From assembly GCA_905160935.1 (NCBI GenBank), contig CAJHZI010000548.1:1367501-1431500 (forward strand): a stretch of 64,000 nucleotides of DNA. The letters are read 5' to 3'. This document shows, one piece after another, positions 1 to 11,764 of this stretch (positions within the stretch are counted from its first letter, which is position 1; every line of letters starts with the position of its first letter). This stretch comes from Enchytraeus crypticus (lineage: Eukaryota > Annelida > Clitellata > Enchytraeida > Enchytraeidae). The position numbers and the translations under genes are program-made. The notes below the pieces were generated by a model. It made no database searches and had not been told where the DNA came from. It saw only the letters and a program-made list of their open reading frames with translations.

Positions 1-289
1 CTCCTATTTAAATATTGTTTGTTAACTATAATAACTGAATATTATTTCTTGTGTGCTGTAACGTTTTTAATAAAATTAAGTAATTAATTAAATAAAATTT
101 GCTAAACACCAAACTAAGCTGCTAAATGAATCTAAAAATTCAACTCAACAACTGCAATTGATATGTGGCTGGTTAAACCTTTGAATTTTTGTTTAGACTT
201 GATTTTATAGTGATCATTGTTGTCATAGCTGATACTGATATAAATGTTGTTCAAGTGTTCTACGTATTTGATGTGTGTTGCTGTTATAG

Positions 290-976
290 AAACGCCTGGT
301 AACGTCATCTAAGCCGTCCAGTACCAGTGGTTTATCACAATGTGGTCTAGTGTCAAAGCAGAAGTCTAGACAATCGAGAGAGCAAATGAAACAGTGGAAA
401 ATATCCCTACAGCTTCTGCTAACGGTTAGTACCTATGCCGTTATTTAAACTCATACAAGCTGATTGATTGGCGCAAAACATGTTGTTGTTAGTATGTATA
501 TGTATTCATTTGAGATTAGCCATCTAAGTACTTGCTTGAAATGCATCAGTTCTGAATTTATGATATTACTAAAACTAAAACGAAGTTGTTGCTTAAATAT
601 ATACTGTTGACAACCATAACTTTTAAAGAAACTGAATCAAATCCATTACCAATGAGAAACTGGTCACAAAAGTCACCGTTAAAACCTTTATGCTGATTTG
701 TTATTGGTCTAGGAGGCTGACGAGTTACTGGAAATGAAGAAAGTCATTAAATCTGCAGAGAAGGATCTCCTTCCCAGATCCAAGAAAAACAAGAACGAGG
801 CAGAAGTTACGGAACTTGCGATCGAGCAGAAGCAGATTGGAATGGACCGTCTCCTTGACTGTCCTAAACCACACGATACTGCCTCTGACGGCGTGAACTG
901 TAGGGCAGCCCTTAGCGATAACCAACTGATGGGCAACATTGAGTTGGATCAGAATCCGGGCTATTATTCCTTGTAG
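290..976 (+). CDS. C-terminal two exons of an unrecognised coiled-coil protein (partial, 5' end outside the window)
   Basis: Two exons join in phase 0: 290-424 (45 codons; acceptor TTATAG, donor GTTAGT) and 713-976 (acceptor GTCTAG, stop TAG at 974-976). The joined 132 residues are very hydrophilic. The first exon is Ser/Lys/Gln-rich and ends in a region with SREQMKQW; the join continues into TEADELLEMKKVIKSAEKD, which has the heptad character of a coiled coil. Both frames stay open to the splice sites and the amphipathic pattern runs across the junction, which supports the model. I do not recognise the family. A centrosomal or cytoskeletal coiled-coil protein would fit the composition, but that is a guess. 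The gene converges on the METTL25-like gene, with about 1.7 kb between the stop codons. Confidence 0.55.
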
Positions 977-2343
977 ATTCTTTCTGAGTGGGTGCTGTGT
1001 CTGGATATATTAACCGTTTTTAGGCTGGATAGTTGAATATTTCATAAGGTCGTTGAAGATGTACTTCGTGCCTTCAAGGGAAGAGATCGACCTAAAATTA
1101 CCTTCTATTATAATTAATGGATTGGTTAAATGCATATGTATCAAACACTTCCTAAGGGATCAAACACCTTGAAGTATTCCTAATATTTCTAGCCTATCAA
1201 ATTTTTATCCTATTTAGCTGTAGAAATTAAGTTATTTTTCAGTCTTTATGATTATAATTATTATTATTGTGTAAGAGGATTGGTTTACTTAAAAATTGTG
1301 TTTTTTATGTAGAACTCTAGATGTTAGGCTGTTCTTATGTAAAAGCTATATTAGAAGTATTGGAGACTGTATTAAAAGTAGTTTCGGCTAAAATATGTAG
1401 GATTGTATGAATTATGTAAAATATTATATACAAAATATATAAATATGTTCCCTGCTAATTCTTTGTTTCTAAAGTAATGTGATTGATATATCATATTGAA
1501 AATATCATATCAGAGCCATACAAAATATTAGCAAAGGTCTCACCTGCCATCTTGCATATAGAAAAAACTGCTTCTGTTTATTATTTGTGAGGAAAGGACA
1601 GGTACATAGTAATTAACTAGTATAAGCTAATGTTGTAATTACTCTATATAGTAATTATTGACTAGAATTGACATTTTGCTGATGCTGTAATTCTTCCAAA
1701 GCCTTTGATGTAATATCTATGTCTTTCTCCTTTAAATGCTCCTTTAAAGGTTCCTTTAAATAATTAACCAGTCTGTGGTGCATATTTCAGAATTCGACTA
1801 ACTTGTGCTTACGGTTCAGAACAGGAATGATTCTAATTGGACTGCAGCACAGGAAATATGGAGAGTAAACTGAGAACTAAAGGCTGCATACTGACAGTCC
1901 ATAAAAAAGTAACCAGGATCTATAGATTGAAACAGTTCTTTGGACCTTTTTGTTGTGGTTCGTCAGCATGGCTTTGATTCCATTTAGTTCGATGTTGTCA
2001 TACGTAACATTAGCGCTCTAATTGTTCATAAAAGTGTGACGTTTTAGTTGTCATTCTAATGGTTGTTGAATTCATTCCTAACTGCGACGAGAGCATAACA
2101 TCTGGGAGACTCTCTTCTGTCGAACACTTGAACCACACAAGCGTCTCTGATACACTCCTGCACACAATATTCATTTATTTGTAGTGAACCGATTGTGTTA
2201 AGACATGGATATGCATAGAGGATGGAAAATTGGATGATTAAGCATAAGTTTACAATTTTTTTGAAAGACTAAACTAATAGAATTGGGGTATATGGGTTTA
2301 TTACATTTTAACATCTTTATTTAAATGATAATATTTTCTGTAA

Positions 2344-2375
<32 letters not shown>

Positions 2376-2645
2376 AGTGCACTGCCTACTGGCAAGTCCA
2401 TGGTATCCAACGCCTCCACTCATATGTATCTTCCGTTTTCCTCTTCATACGAGTGGATCTTCAGATCAACTAACATTCCTTTTGATATACCATTCATTTT
2501 AAAATAATGTTACATTTAATAAAAGAATGTTACATTTTCGAAATTTATCCCCACCCTAGTTAAACTAGAATTCAACAGAAGATGATGATGATTTATAAAA
2601 TACAATACCATATCCAAGGCGAAAAATTCTATTTACAGAGAAACA
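977..2645. other. Intergenic stretch between convergent genes, with old retroelement 3' ends
   Basis: I see no gene here. It should hold the 3' UTRs of the two converging genes. It contains an old L2/CR1-like 3' end near 1945-2030 (CTCTAATTGTT-type end), a 3' tip of an RTE-like LINE at about 2341-2510 that starts with a (CT)n run, and the end of a third repeat family (CCCTAGTTAAACT...GATGATGATG) at about 2545-2595. Confidence 0.6.
2341..2510 (-). mobile_element. 3' tip of RTE-like LINE (5'-truncated copy)
   Basis: On the minus strand the segment reads toward a (GA)n tail. Conserved blocks are AGTGCACTGCCTACTGGC and ATGGTAT..AACGCCTCCACTC. The same blocks occur at the 3' end of the LINE near 29.95-31.0 kb and at 3.1, 34.3, 36.1 and 42.5 kb, so this is a very short 5'-truncated copy. 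Confidence 0.6.
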
Positions 2646-5600
2646 TTAGTCAGCAACAAAGATGATAGGTACAGCTGATAGTATACCTACGCCAATACTC
2701 TTCCTGCTCAAAACCAGCCGCAAATCTATCCAGACAGGTATCATTCTAGCCATCCAGATCTTTGCAAAATATGCTACAGTATTATAATCTAAAAGAAATA
2801 ATAAAAAATCTAAATGATCTAATAAAGCAAACTATAAGTCTCATAATAATTTCAAACCTGTTGCAATAGAAATGCGAGTCGATCAAGAATGATGAGACTT
2901 TCAATGCACGGAGCGAGAGCAACGCGCAGCAAGTGAAAATTTCTCAGTTTCTGCTCCATCAAAGCGCCCTCTGTACATCCCGGGCCGCTAGTATACAGAC
3001 ACTCGTAGTCTTCTATTATCTCATCTGATATCTAACACCACCAACAACAACAATAGCAGCAATTAAAAATTAATAGTGACTGAAATAATAACAGCAAGTA
3101 TCTCTCTTCCCTCTTAGTGAACTGCCTACTGGCAGGTATATGGTATATAACGCCTCCTTTCTTCTCTGTCTTCCGCTTTCCTCTTCATTTCCACATACGC
3201 GTGGGAATTAATAAACAGCAATTAATAATTAAACAGCAATTAATAATTAATAATAAAACAGCAATTAATAATAAGAGAAATTTGGGGCTGGTTCAAGGTA
3301 ACATAATAGCAACGTTGCAGCCCAATCAATATCTTGATAATTCTTAATCACCGGGTCCTACCTTCTGCTGAAAAGAGAGACTGAATACTTATATGAAAAA
3401 ACGAAATAATAATACTGTCAGGGAATTATGCCCTGATATTTTGTATAGTAAGATTACTTGTATTATTTATATATATTGAAAGCTATATAGTATTATTTAA
3501 AATTATTTTTATTATTAAGGAGTTTAGAGGTTAGTTAAGCTTATGACGTCACGAGAGTGGGCGGAGCTAAAGGGTTTTGTTTAGAGAAGAGGAAGGTGAA
3601 GGTCACGAGAGGAAGTGGTAGAGGACATTCCGTGTGTTAGTTTGGATAGAGGATTAGAAGGATCGAAAGAATTAGACTATTATAGAACAGTGTTGGATAA
3701 TCCTTAGGTGATATCCAAGAGTTGATCAATAGTTGATCAAAGGAAAGAGTTCCCGAAGTAATTCAAGTATAGTAACGCAGTTATTGAGGAAATAATCAGT
3801 GAGCATTTGCATAGTGGAATTTATGTTTTGACGCGTTAATTAGATAGAGCTAGGTATTGTATTTTCGTTGATTTTATATCATGAAAAGTCATATTAGTGT
3901 TACGAGTTAAACGTGTATGTGAATATTTCGGATTCATCATAAGGACAGTCGATTTAAACTTACGTAAGTTTTCGTTGATGTTATATTTGGATTTTTCTTT
4001 ATTTCCTTGATCTGTATTAAATTCGCGTTTTAGTTTAAATTAAAATAATTAAATATTAACTACTGTAGTCTGTCAGTTAATCCGTACAGATCTTTAGATT
4101 AGTGTAGTTTAATTACGAGGTCAGCCGCAAAATCCATTAAATTAGTACATTTAAAGATTTAGCGTCTGTTTCGGGTGTGGTTAGCCTTGCTGAGGTAGAA
4201 CACCACCTGACAAATACCAACAATAAATACTAGTAGACAAAATAATAACAGTAAAACTCGGCTCATAGTTAATTGTAAAGCGATCTAAAAAAACAATATG
4301 AAATCATGGAAATATTAAAATCAGATGCAATACTTGTTAAATATTTTACTATAGATACCAGATACGTGATTCCAGATATCATTAGCGGAGAGGTCAAACC
4401 AAGAAAGCATAAAAAGACTTTTGATTGCAAAAGCAAAAAACATTGCTTAAAGAACTAAACCTAAATTCTGGAGATCATTCCTATTAAAGCTTAGGAACTT
4501 AGTCACAAATTTTTCCTTTCACAGTAAGCAATAAGAGCTGTCTAGGGCAAAGAAAATTGCAGAGTACCTGTAATACCATTTTAAAAAATGTACGATAAAT
4601 CTGATAAACAACAATTATACACTAACCAAACTATTATCGAGATGAAGCTTTTCCAGAGCTTTGCGAACATAATCAGTGAAGTTATTACACTTCGCAGCCA
4701 GTTTACCCACACGCCAGTTATCTTCGCTATCATCTCTGACACCGTTCTGTACTGCCTCACTCGTTATATCACTGAAATATTTGTGTAGAATCATCTGAAG
4801 GACTGCACGCCATAGTATGGATCGGTTTGACATCTAATGTACAACAGATCATAGGATATTAGTCATATTTATTTAAGAGAAAATCTGAGATACTAGAATA
4901 AGCTATTGTAAAAAGGCAACGATTTCACAAAATCAAAGACAAGCAAAATCAAAAATATAGATACTCTCTGAATCACACTCCAATCAAGTTGAACTGGAAT
5001 TAACCACTGGAATTAACCACTGGAATTATCCACGGGAATTAACCACTGGAATTAACCACTGGAATTATCCACTGGAATTAACCAACAGTGATAAACTAGA
5101 ATTAACCCCTGGAATTAACCACTGGAATTATCCACTAGACTTACAAAATTAATACAGGAATACAAAGCAGAGAGGAGAGAAGTTATATGCAATTAGATGA
5201 ACTCTAAGAAGGGACAGTTGCTTAAAGGTGTAAAAGATGGAATAACTGAGTCAAAATGACGTAGGGGAATGTCATGACAAGTTTTCAGCACCCATGTAGC
5301 TCATGAGCAGTGGAGAGCAGAACTGTGCATAAGTAGCTCATAGAAAGGGGCAGAAAGAGTCCATTAATGATCATAATAGTTTTAAGTAGATACAGTTGTT
5401 ATACCATCTCTTTCATTAGTTTAATCTATTAATTTGTAAAGTATTCTAATCTAATACAAAGCAGGCTAATACCAGTGGATTTGATGACAATATTAGACGT
5501 GCAGAAAATCTTCATGTATTAATTTACTGCAATTGGACGCATTACTATTATTTAAACTTATTAATTATCTTGGAACTTAGAACAGAAATCCAAATCACCT

Positions 5601-8600
5601 GACCCTCAGCAACAAAGCGATCAGGGCATTGCGTTGAAAGAAGCTTAGCATTTCTTGTTAAGATAAATTTCTTCTGCAGTAAATGCTGACTTAAAGGAAA
5701 TCCTCCATTCAAACTTGTCGAGTCATGAACATTAATGGCGTCACTTGTTGACTCATCATTACTCTTCTCTGATGTAATGCTACTGCAAGATTTCTGCTCT
5801 AATTCACACGTTTTCACATCATAGACACAAGACACTGGTTTTTCATTACTTCGTTTAATTCTTTCATCACAGCATAGACACTTTGTTGATCTGGACAAAT
5901 CTGTTGCTATAATATCTGAGGAACCCTGAACACAACTACTACTGGCTGTTTGTTCTTCATTGCTAGAAATGCTGGAGTCTTTACTATCTATAGCATTATT
6001 AAGCTGTGAATTAGCAACAGACAGAGTAACGGCTCTATCAGAGAGAAGATTGTAACAACAGCTAACGAGGCACAACACTTTAATGCTTGGCTGAGATCTG
6101 ACAAAATGTTCGACGACAGTTGACGCTAGGTCGCCGCAAGTATGAAGTCCAGTCAATAGCAGATTACCGCAAAGATTTCTCTCACACTTCAACCGTTCAC
6201 TGCATACTGTCTCAGCGGAATCACTACAACCAGAAATTTTAACGCTAGATGGTCGGTTGAGATCAGTATCAGATTGATCGGCACTGAAGTCAACTTTAAT
6301 ACCGCTTGGACTTTCATGCGATTTTCTATTAAATGTTCTGTTGTACAGTTCGACAAGATCAACGTGTCGAGAAATATATTTTGTCACAGTTTGAAAGTTG
6401 CGTTCCCGGGTAGAGTGTTGAACTTTGCTATTAGGCTCTTCCGAAACAATACTATTTTCCTCGTCATTTAGAGACATGCCAGCAGACTTTTTACTTTTCT
6501 TCAACTGCTTCTTTCTAGATTTGGAACTGCCTCCATTTGACGCATTTATCATCTGTAAGTAAAATACGTCAACAGTTATAATAAATTATTACTTAGTAAA
6601 CATAGTCGATATCAGACAAATCACGAAGAACTTCAAAAAGCAAAAAACTACAAAAGTCCATAGCGACCGTGTCACAATATAAATAGGAAACAAACAAGTA
6701 TGAATAAAATAAAACTAAAAATAAAAAAAAATTAACAAACATGTATGCTATTGCAACGACCTTTCAATCTGCTTCTCTAGTATTCTGAAAACAAACTAGA
6801 AAAATACCATCAATAATAACAATCAACTGATCATCAAATGGATCCTATTAAAAATCTATAAGTACTACTATTAATGAAAACGTAATTTAAGCTAAATATA
6901 GACAAATGCTTATTTTGAAAATACGACTTCAGAGGTAGTATCCCATCGTCTTACTTCAAGACTTACTTGTATATTATGTGCAATAGAGACAAGCCAGAAT
7001 TTATATTTATATAAAATCAAACTTTTATAGAGATGAACAGCATGGATACTGAAGCAGTGATCAGCAGTGATATTAATCAGCTGATTAGTATTGATTGAGT
7101 CATTGATATTGCTGGATTGACGGCAGATACCACTTGAAGATGATGGAAGAGATCTGGAATTCTCTTCCATCCAATCTTAGGAAATCTTCATTTGAATCAC
7201 ATCGGCCTTCGCTTTCCTATGATCAGTTCCACAGGCAGTTGAAGACCTATCTTTTCCATCTCTCTTTTCCATCCAGTGTCCATGAGCAGCGACCAGCCCC
7301 TAAACCACCTTTTCTTTAATTCCCTTTACTTGGGGCAAATTTTCAGGATTTTTGAATGTACCATTTTTGGACCTTCTTTTTATTTGCCGGCCTGATTTTG
7401 TCTCGATAGTGCTCGATGTTGTCATTGATGACTGTAGCACTCTAATTGTTGTTATTACCAGAGTCTTCCACTGTCGCTGAAGCCGCTCCGTGCGTAGAGT
7501 AGCCGCCTGTGCTCTGCCAGGTACAGAGTCAATCCCCAGGACCCGCAGGTTATGCATGAGAGAAAGATGTGCTCCAAGATACCCCAGTCCACTGCCTACA
7601 TCTATTACCTGTAGAAAACAAAAGGCAAAGATTACTAATAACCATGGAGAGGAATAATGGAAATAATGAAAACTACAGAAAGAGAAACTAAGAAAGGAAA
7701 CTATGTAGCACGTGCGGTATGTCATGTGTGTAACTATATGAAAAAAAACAAAAAAACATCTTAACTGCACTGTGCAATATACGCTTCAACGTGATTTTAG
7801 CTATACTTAATTCATATAGTTGCAATATTTAGATGGATGAAAGGAATAGATTATAATAACTAATAGATTATAATAACTAATAATATATTTAATAACTTAT
7901 TTATAATTTTATAATTATTATTTACTATTATTATATATAATTTATCATAACTTTCAATAAATACTAGTTAGATATTTAGATACTTTATAATATATACTGA
8001 TGATTTATAACTTATATGGTATTTAGCCATTGTAATTTTATATTTAATGACATTTCATGAATAATGACTAGACTGCGGTGGAGCAAACAAATAGATAATA
8101 TCTTTTATTGGAACCTTAAATAACTTTACAATTTTCCATTCAAAATCATTAATTGAACATAATTCCAAGACTTATCCAAAACAACAGTATAGATGCATCA
8201 CTGTACAGCTTTTTAGTTTCGACACATTTTAAATAAATCATATGATGATTTATTTCTATTATATATGATGATCAGCTTAGCAAGTCCCACTGCTCTTTAA
8301 CACAAAACACAGAAAGTAACTTCGTTAAATAGATTACACGCATTGCAAGATGTACCTTTTACATTATCCACGGAAAAAACACAATTTCACAACTAATTTC
8401 AAGAATCTTGGTCATACTGGTTTCATAACAAATCGCAACACAGTCAAAAGTCGAGTGATGTCTAAATGTTGGTCAAATGACTGTAGCATATGCAAAGGAG
8501 CAGATAAAGGAACAGACATTAAACATTTCAATATAACTATTACTATTCAATCACATCTAATATCGAACAATTTATAAATTATGATTAGAAATTTAAGTAA

Positions 8601-9314
8601 TCCTACATGACGCTAAAAAAACTTCAAATTATTACATCAGAAAATACAAGACAAATATACATATTAGAAAATATATATATATTAATTTAATAATTTAGAT
8701 ATGGATTTTCTCAATAAAAGACTCTCACTTACACCAGTTATAGCGAACTGCCGAGAAAGTCTGAAACACAGATCTGTCATAATATCAACCTCATATGATT
8801 TCTTCTCAGCCATGGCTTGTCCAATACAAACTCTGCTGACATCAGTATCTTTATCCAACTGAAATATTTTGTATAACCGCTGCATAGATATCACCGTGTC
8901 GTACTGTACTGATATTTCATTAATACCCTGGTGAATTGCACTGCCAGAATGTTTCAATGCATTGTCCAACAGAAAAGATAAACAGTGTCGATAGCAGCTA
9001 TGAACAAACTTAACCATCTGACATTCTGCATTGGCTGAAGATGGTGATTTATCTGTTTTCATCAACTGATCTGATTCACTAATGTTTAAAAAATGATGAG
9101 GACTAGGAAATGAGATCAATTGTGAAATATCTGCACCAAGGAGTTCTCCAGCTAACCCATGTGGCACACAACTATTCCACAGATCTTCGACAAAGAAATT
9201 AGATATATGTGAATTGATAATTGTTTCGTAAGTCTTCATATGAGATATAATGCCATCCATGCATCGCAGTACAAATGATAACTTTTCATTCTTATTGCAC
9301 TCCAGTGAATCCAT
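2646..9314 (-). CDS. METTL25: METTL25-family SAM-dependent methyltransferase-like protein, six exons
   Basis: Exons in transcript order: 9314-8733, 7608-7459, 6552-5599, 4833-4627, 3031-2858 and 2759-2646, all joined in phase 0, giving about 726 residues. Exon 1 carries the N-terminal METTL25 region (FFVEDLWNSC...QLISFPSP). Exon 2 is the SAM-binding Rossmann core: VIDVGSGLGYLG at about residues 195-206, then GIDS. Exon 3 holds GLHTCGDLA (about 379-387), SCCYNLL (about 408) and GGFPLSQHLL (about 527). Exon 4 has LWRAVLQ and FTDYVRKALEKL; exon 5 has VALAPCIESLIILDRL, a family signature. Between SCCYNLL and GGFPLSQ lies a Ser-rich, poorly conserved insert of roughly 100 residues, which makes the protein longer than the human one (about 600). 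The last exon (SRKSIGVGILSAVP, stop at 2646) is the weakest: its acceptor GCAAAG lacks a pyrimidine tract. The molecular role of the family is poorly defined. The start is the only ATG that opens exon 1. Confidence 0.85.
3101..3215 (-). mobile_element. 3' tip of RTE-like LINE inside METTL25 intron 4
   Basis: It carries the same CTGCCTACTGGCAGG and ACGCCTCC blocks as the 2341-2510 copy. It lies less than 100 bp upstream of the exon 5 acceptor in the transcript direction. Just next to it, an AATTAATAATTAA-type short repeat occupies 3208-3270. Confidence 0.55.
3416..4212. mobile_element. Solo LTR (797 bp) with 5-bp target-site duplication
   Basis: The segment begins TGTCAGG and ends CCTGACA, a perfect 7-bp terminal inverted repeat with the TG...CA ends typical of LTRs. 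It is flanked by the direct repeat AATAC at 3411-3415 and 4213-4217. There is no internal coding region, so it is a solo LTR left after LTR-LTR recombination. Inside are a TGACGTCA box and GGGCGG near 3544-3566, which are plausible promoter elements. A 5-bp duplication fits Gypsy- or BEL-type LTR retrotransposons. It lies in METTL25-like intron 4. Confidence 0.85.
4985..5150. repeat. Minisatellite, unit about 15 bp (GGAATTAACCACT)
   Basis: About ten tandem degenerate copies of CTGGAATTAACCA, with TTATCCA variants. It lies within intron 3 of the METTL25-like gene. Confidence 0.8.
7130..7458 (+). mobile_element. L2/CR1-like LINE 3' end abutting a METTL25 splice donor
   Basis: The first part encodes a decayed C-terminal tail of the element (WNSLPSNLRKSSFE..., then YDQFHRQLKTYLFHLSFPSS), nearly identical in sense to the tail of the copy at 57.4-57.65 kb. 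It continues through the conserved 3' UTR (GATGTTGTCATTGATGACTG, TAGCACTCTAATTGTTGTT). The GTT-rich tail runs directly into the exon 2 boundary of the METTL25-like gene at 7459, which lies on the opposite strand. Confidence 0.8.
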
Positions 9315-10015
9315 ATTGGAGTAGCAAAAATATTACTAAAACAACAAAAAAGTTTTACGATCACACTAATTAGATACTGATATAATTTGAGAATATTTAT
9401 AGCTTTGTCAGCAAAATAAAACAATACAATTAAGCTCTAATATAAAAACTTCAACATAGTAACATATGACTACTTAATAAACATGTATGAGCTATCCATA
9501 AAACTTTATATAATGGCACTGCTACATTTAACTATCAGGAGATGGACAGCAAGTATGATTTTCCTGTTTCATTCATTTTTATCCTCTAAAAGTAGATCCT
9601 AACAACAACGTTATCATCAAATGCTCTTTATAATACATATCAATATATACGTGCAATGCACTTATTCATGGAAATCATCCTCATTATTTTATCAGCCGAA
9701 TTGTCAACCAATTTTGCATCATGCATTATTGTATAACTCACAGCATTAATACTTATTAACAAATCCTATAGTTGACTCATGTATCAGTGAAATGTACTTT
9801 TTTTAAGTTAGCTTAACTACAGGTATGTATGACAAGGGCTGTTAATATTGTAAGCCTAATGAAAATGGTTGGACATTTAATATGTAACCTAATTACTCAT
9901 CCTTTTCTGCAATTTTCTTTATCTGTTAAATTACTGCTTGTACATGTTATACTATCTTTTTGCATTATTAGATATAACTATCTGCGAATGATGAAAGGAA
10001 TACATTATTATCATC
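9315..10015. other. Upstream region of the METTL25-like gene
   Basis: AT-rich sequence without a recognisable coding region. It should contain the METTL25-like promoter and 5' UTR. I see no distinct TATA box or CpG-rich block. Confidence 0.4.
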
Positions 10016-10720
10016 AAAAAAGTAAACACGCATTAATTAGGAGAACTATAAAAAGTCATAACAAGGATGTAATAGTTAAATTATATAAAGCATTAGTAAG
10101 ACCCAAATTAGAATATTGCGTGCAAGCGTGGAGACCTTTTTTAATGAAGGATGTGGAATATATGGAAAGAGTTCAAAGGAGAGCAACTAGAATGATAGCT
10201 GAATGTAGAGGTCAAAACTATGAATCTAGTTTAGATGTATTAGGTCTAATTAGTTTAGAAGATAGACATATCAGAGGGGATTTAATTCATGTGTTTAAAA
10301 TAGTTAAAGGTTTTGACAATATCGAATGTGGAGAATTTTTCAAACTATCAGATTATGCTAGAACAAGAGGGCATAGATTCAAAATAATAAAGGTTAGATC
10401 CAGATTGGAAGTTAGAAGAAGTATTTTTTTTCCCTTTACGGTTTCTATGTATAGAGGTATGAAATTATATAAAAAAACTGGTGTTACAGGTCTTTGTGAC
10501 TTCCTTAACCAGTATAATTATGTTAAGTTAAGTTAAGTTATTATGGTGAAATGATCAACTACGTTGATATCTATCACTTTTTAATACCACATGTTTAAAC
10601 TGTTAAACAATTTAGACCATTTTCCGTATAAGTAGTCCAGAGAATGTCCGAGATTTTACTCTCAGATCTGCGTGGCTGGGATTTGAACCCATGAGAGTTC
10701 AAATGACCGCAGGAATAATC
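10016..10720 (-). mobile_element. SINE-B copy interrupted by a LINE fragment
   Basis: The left piece, 10016-10035, matches the SINE-B 3' tail (AAAAAAGTAAACACGCATTA on the plus strand). The body resumes at about 10540 with TGGTGAAATGATCAACTACG and continues to the tRNA-like head near 10720 (CTGGGATTTGAACCC is the reversed B box). A LINE 3' end fills the gap, so the SINE was there first. Confidence 0.75.
10036..10539 (+). pseudogene. 5'-truncated non-LTR reverse transcriptase C-terminus nested in SINE-B
   Basis: The open frame reads LIRRTIKSHNKDV, then LYKALVRPKLEYCVQAW, RVQRRATRMI, LGLISLEDRHIRGDLIHVFKI and a C-terminus TGVTGLCDFLNQY. This is the conserved thumb and C-terminal region of Jockey/CR1-type LINEs. 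The open frame extends further upstream, but that part is unrelated flanking sequence. The 3' end carries a GTTAAGTTAAG pentamer-type tail. The RT catalytic core is missing, so it cannot be active. Confidence 0.8.
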
Positions 10721-10794
10721 AAACAGATATAATCATCATCCTCAGTATCTCAGGTTTTGTTTCTAATAATAATAATAATAATATCCACGGCCTC

Positions 10795-11397
10795 TCCTGC
10801 AAACGAAGCTCAGGTAGAATGTCTCGCCATCACAATTTAAATGACTTAATATGGCGAGCACTTTCAAGAGCAGGCATCCCTTCCTCTAAGGAACCAAGTG
10901 GGTTGTCCAGATCAGACGGCAAGCGTCCGGACGGCATGATTTTAGTGCCCTGGTGCAACGGTAAATGTGCCGTATGGGACGTCACGGTCATTGACACTAT
11001 GCAAACTCCTACCTTAATACGACTTCAGTCACAGCCGGTGGAGCTGCTGTTCATGCCGCCTCTAGGAAGTTGGATAAATACCGTGATCTGTCCTTAGGAT
11101 ATGAAGTTATTGCGATGGCCATTGAAACCATGGGCCCGATTAATCCCGAAGGAGCTGACTTCATTAATGGCATAGGCAGACTTATTGCAGAGCAAACCGG
11201 CGATAAGCGAGAGACTTCTTTTCTTTGGCAAAGGCTTTCCATGACCTTGCAAAGATTTAATGCAGTCTGCTTCAATAATTCTTTTAAGCCGATTGATGAC
11301 CTCGAGTAGCCAGGCAGCGATTCAGCACGTATTGCTTGAATTGTTTTTATCAAACCCCAGGTTCTTTACACCGGGGTAACAAAAAAAATAATAATAA
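10795..11397 (+). pseudogene. LINE 3' fragment encoding an RT-ORF C-terminal domain, frameshifted
   Basis: The first frame (10819-11050) encodes [30 protein letters not shown] and WDVTVIDT. It shifts frame near 11050 and continues as [53 protein letters not shown], ending at 11309. I recognise this as the C-terminus of a single-ORF LINE common in marine invertebrates. The 3' end is followed by an (AAT)n run, and a similar run (about 10769-10783) precedes the fragment. Confidence 0.65.
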
Positions 11398-11650
11398 TAA
11401 TAACACACATTATAGTGAAATGATCAACTATGTTGATATCTATCACTTTTAATACCACATGTTAAATCCGTTAGGCAATTTAGTCCATTTTTCGCGTAGC
11501 CAGTCTAGTGAATGTCCGAGATTTTACTCTCAGATCAGCGCGGCTGGGAATCGAACCCACGAGAGTTCGATTCACCTCAGGGTCTGTCATTTTAAACTTC
11601 ATGATGTTATCTACACCCTTAACTATTGCGCTATTGAGACATTCAACATC
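11398..11650 (-). mobile_element. SINE-B copy
   Basis: Nearly full-length copy of the tRNA-derived family: body TGATCAACTATGTTGATATC, core GAATGTCCGAGATTTTACTC, and the reversed B box GGGAATCGAACCCACG. Its tail merges with the (AAT)n run of the preceding LINE fragment. Confidence 0.8.
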
Positions 11651-11764
11651 CGGCAATATATCTCATCGACGCCTATTTGACAAGAAGTATATATTTAGTG
11701 GATTTATTAGTAGCAAAACCAAAAATTCTTACCTTTTAATTCTTTTCTGAACATCACAATAACA

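Noticed and set aside
8350-8577. Open frame with a Cys-rich segment (KCWSNDCSICKGADKGT), which recalls the Cys motifs of Penelope-like or similar elements
   Set aside because: Too short, without other conserved blocks, and inside a METTL25 intron. The resemblance is not enough for a call.
9829-10035. Upstream part of the open frame that contains the LINE reverse transcriptase C-terminus
   Set aside because: This part has no LINE similarity, and its end matches the SINE-B tail, so the frame is open by chance before the nested LINE begins.
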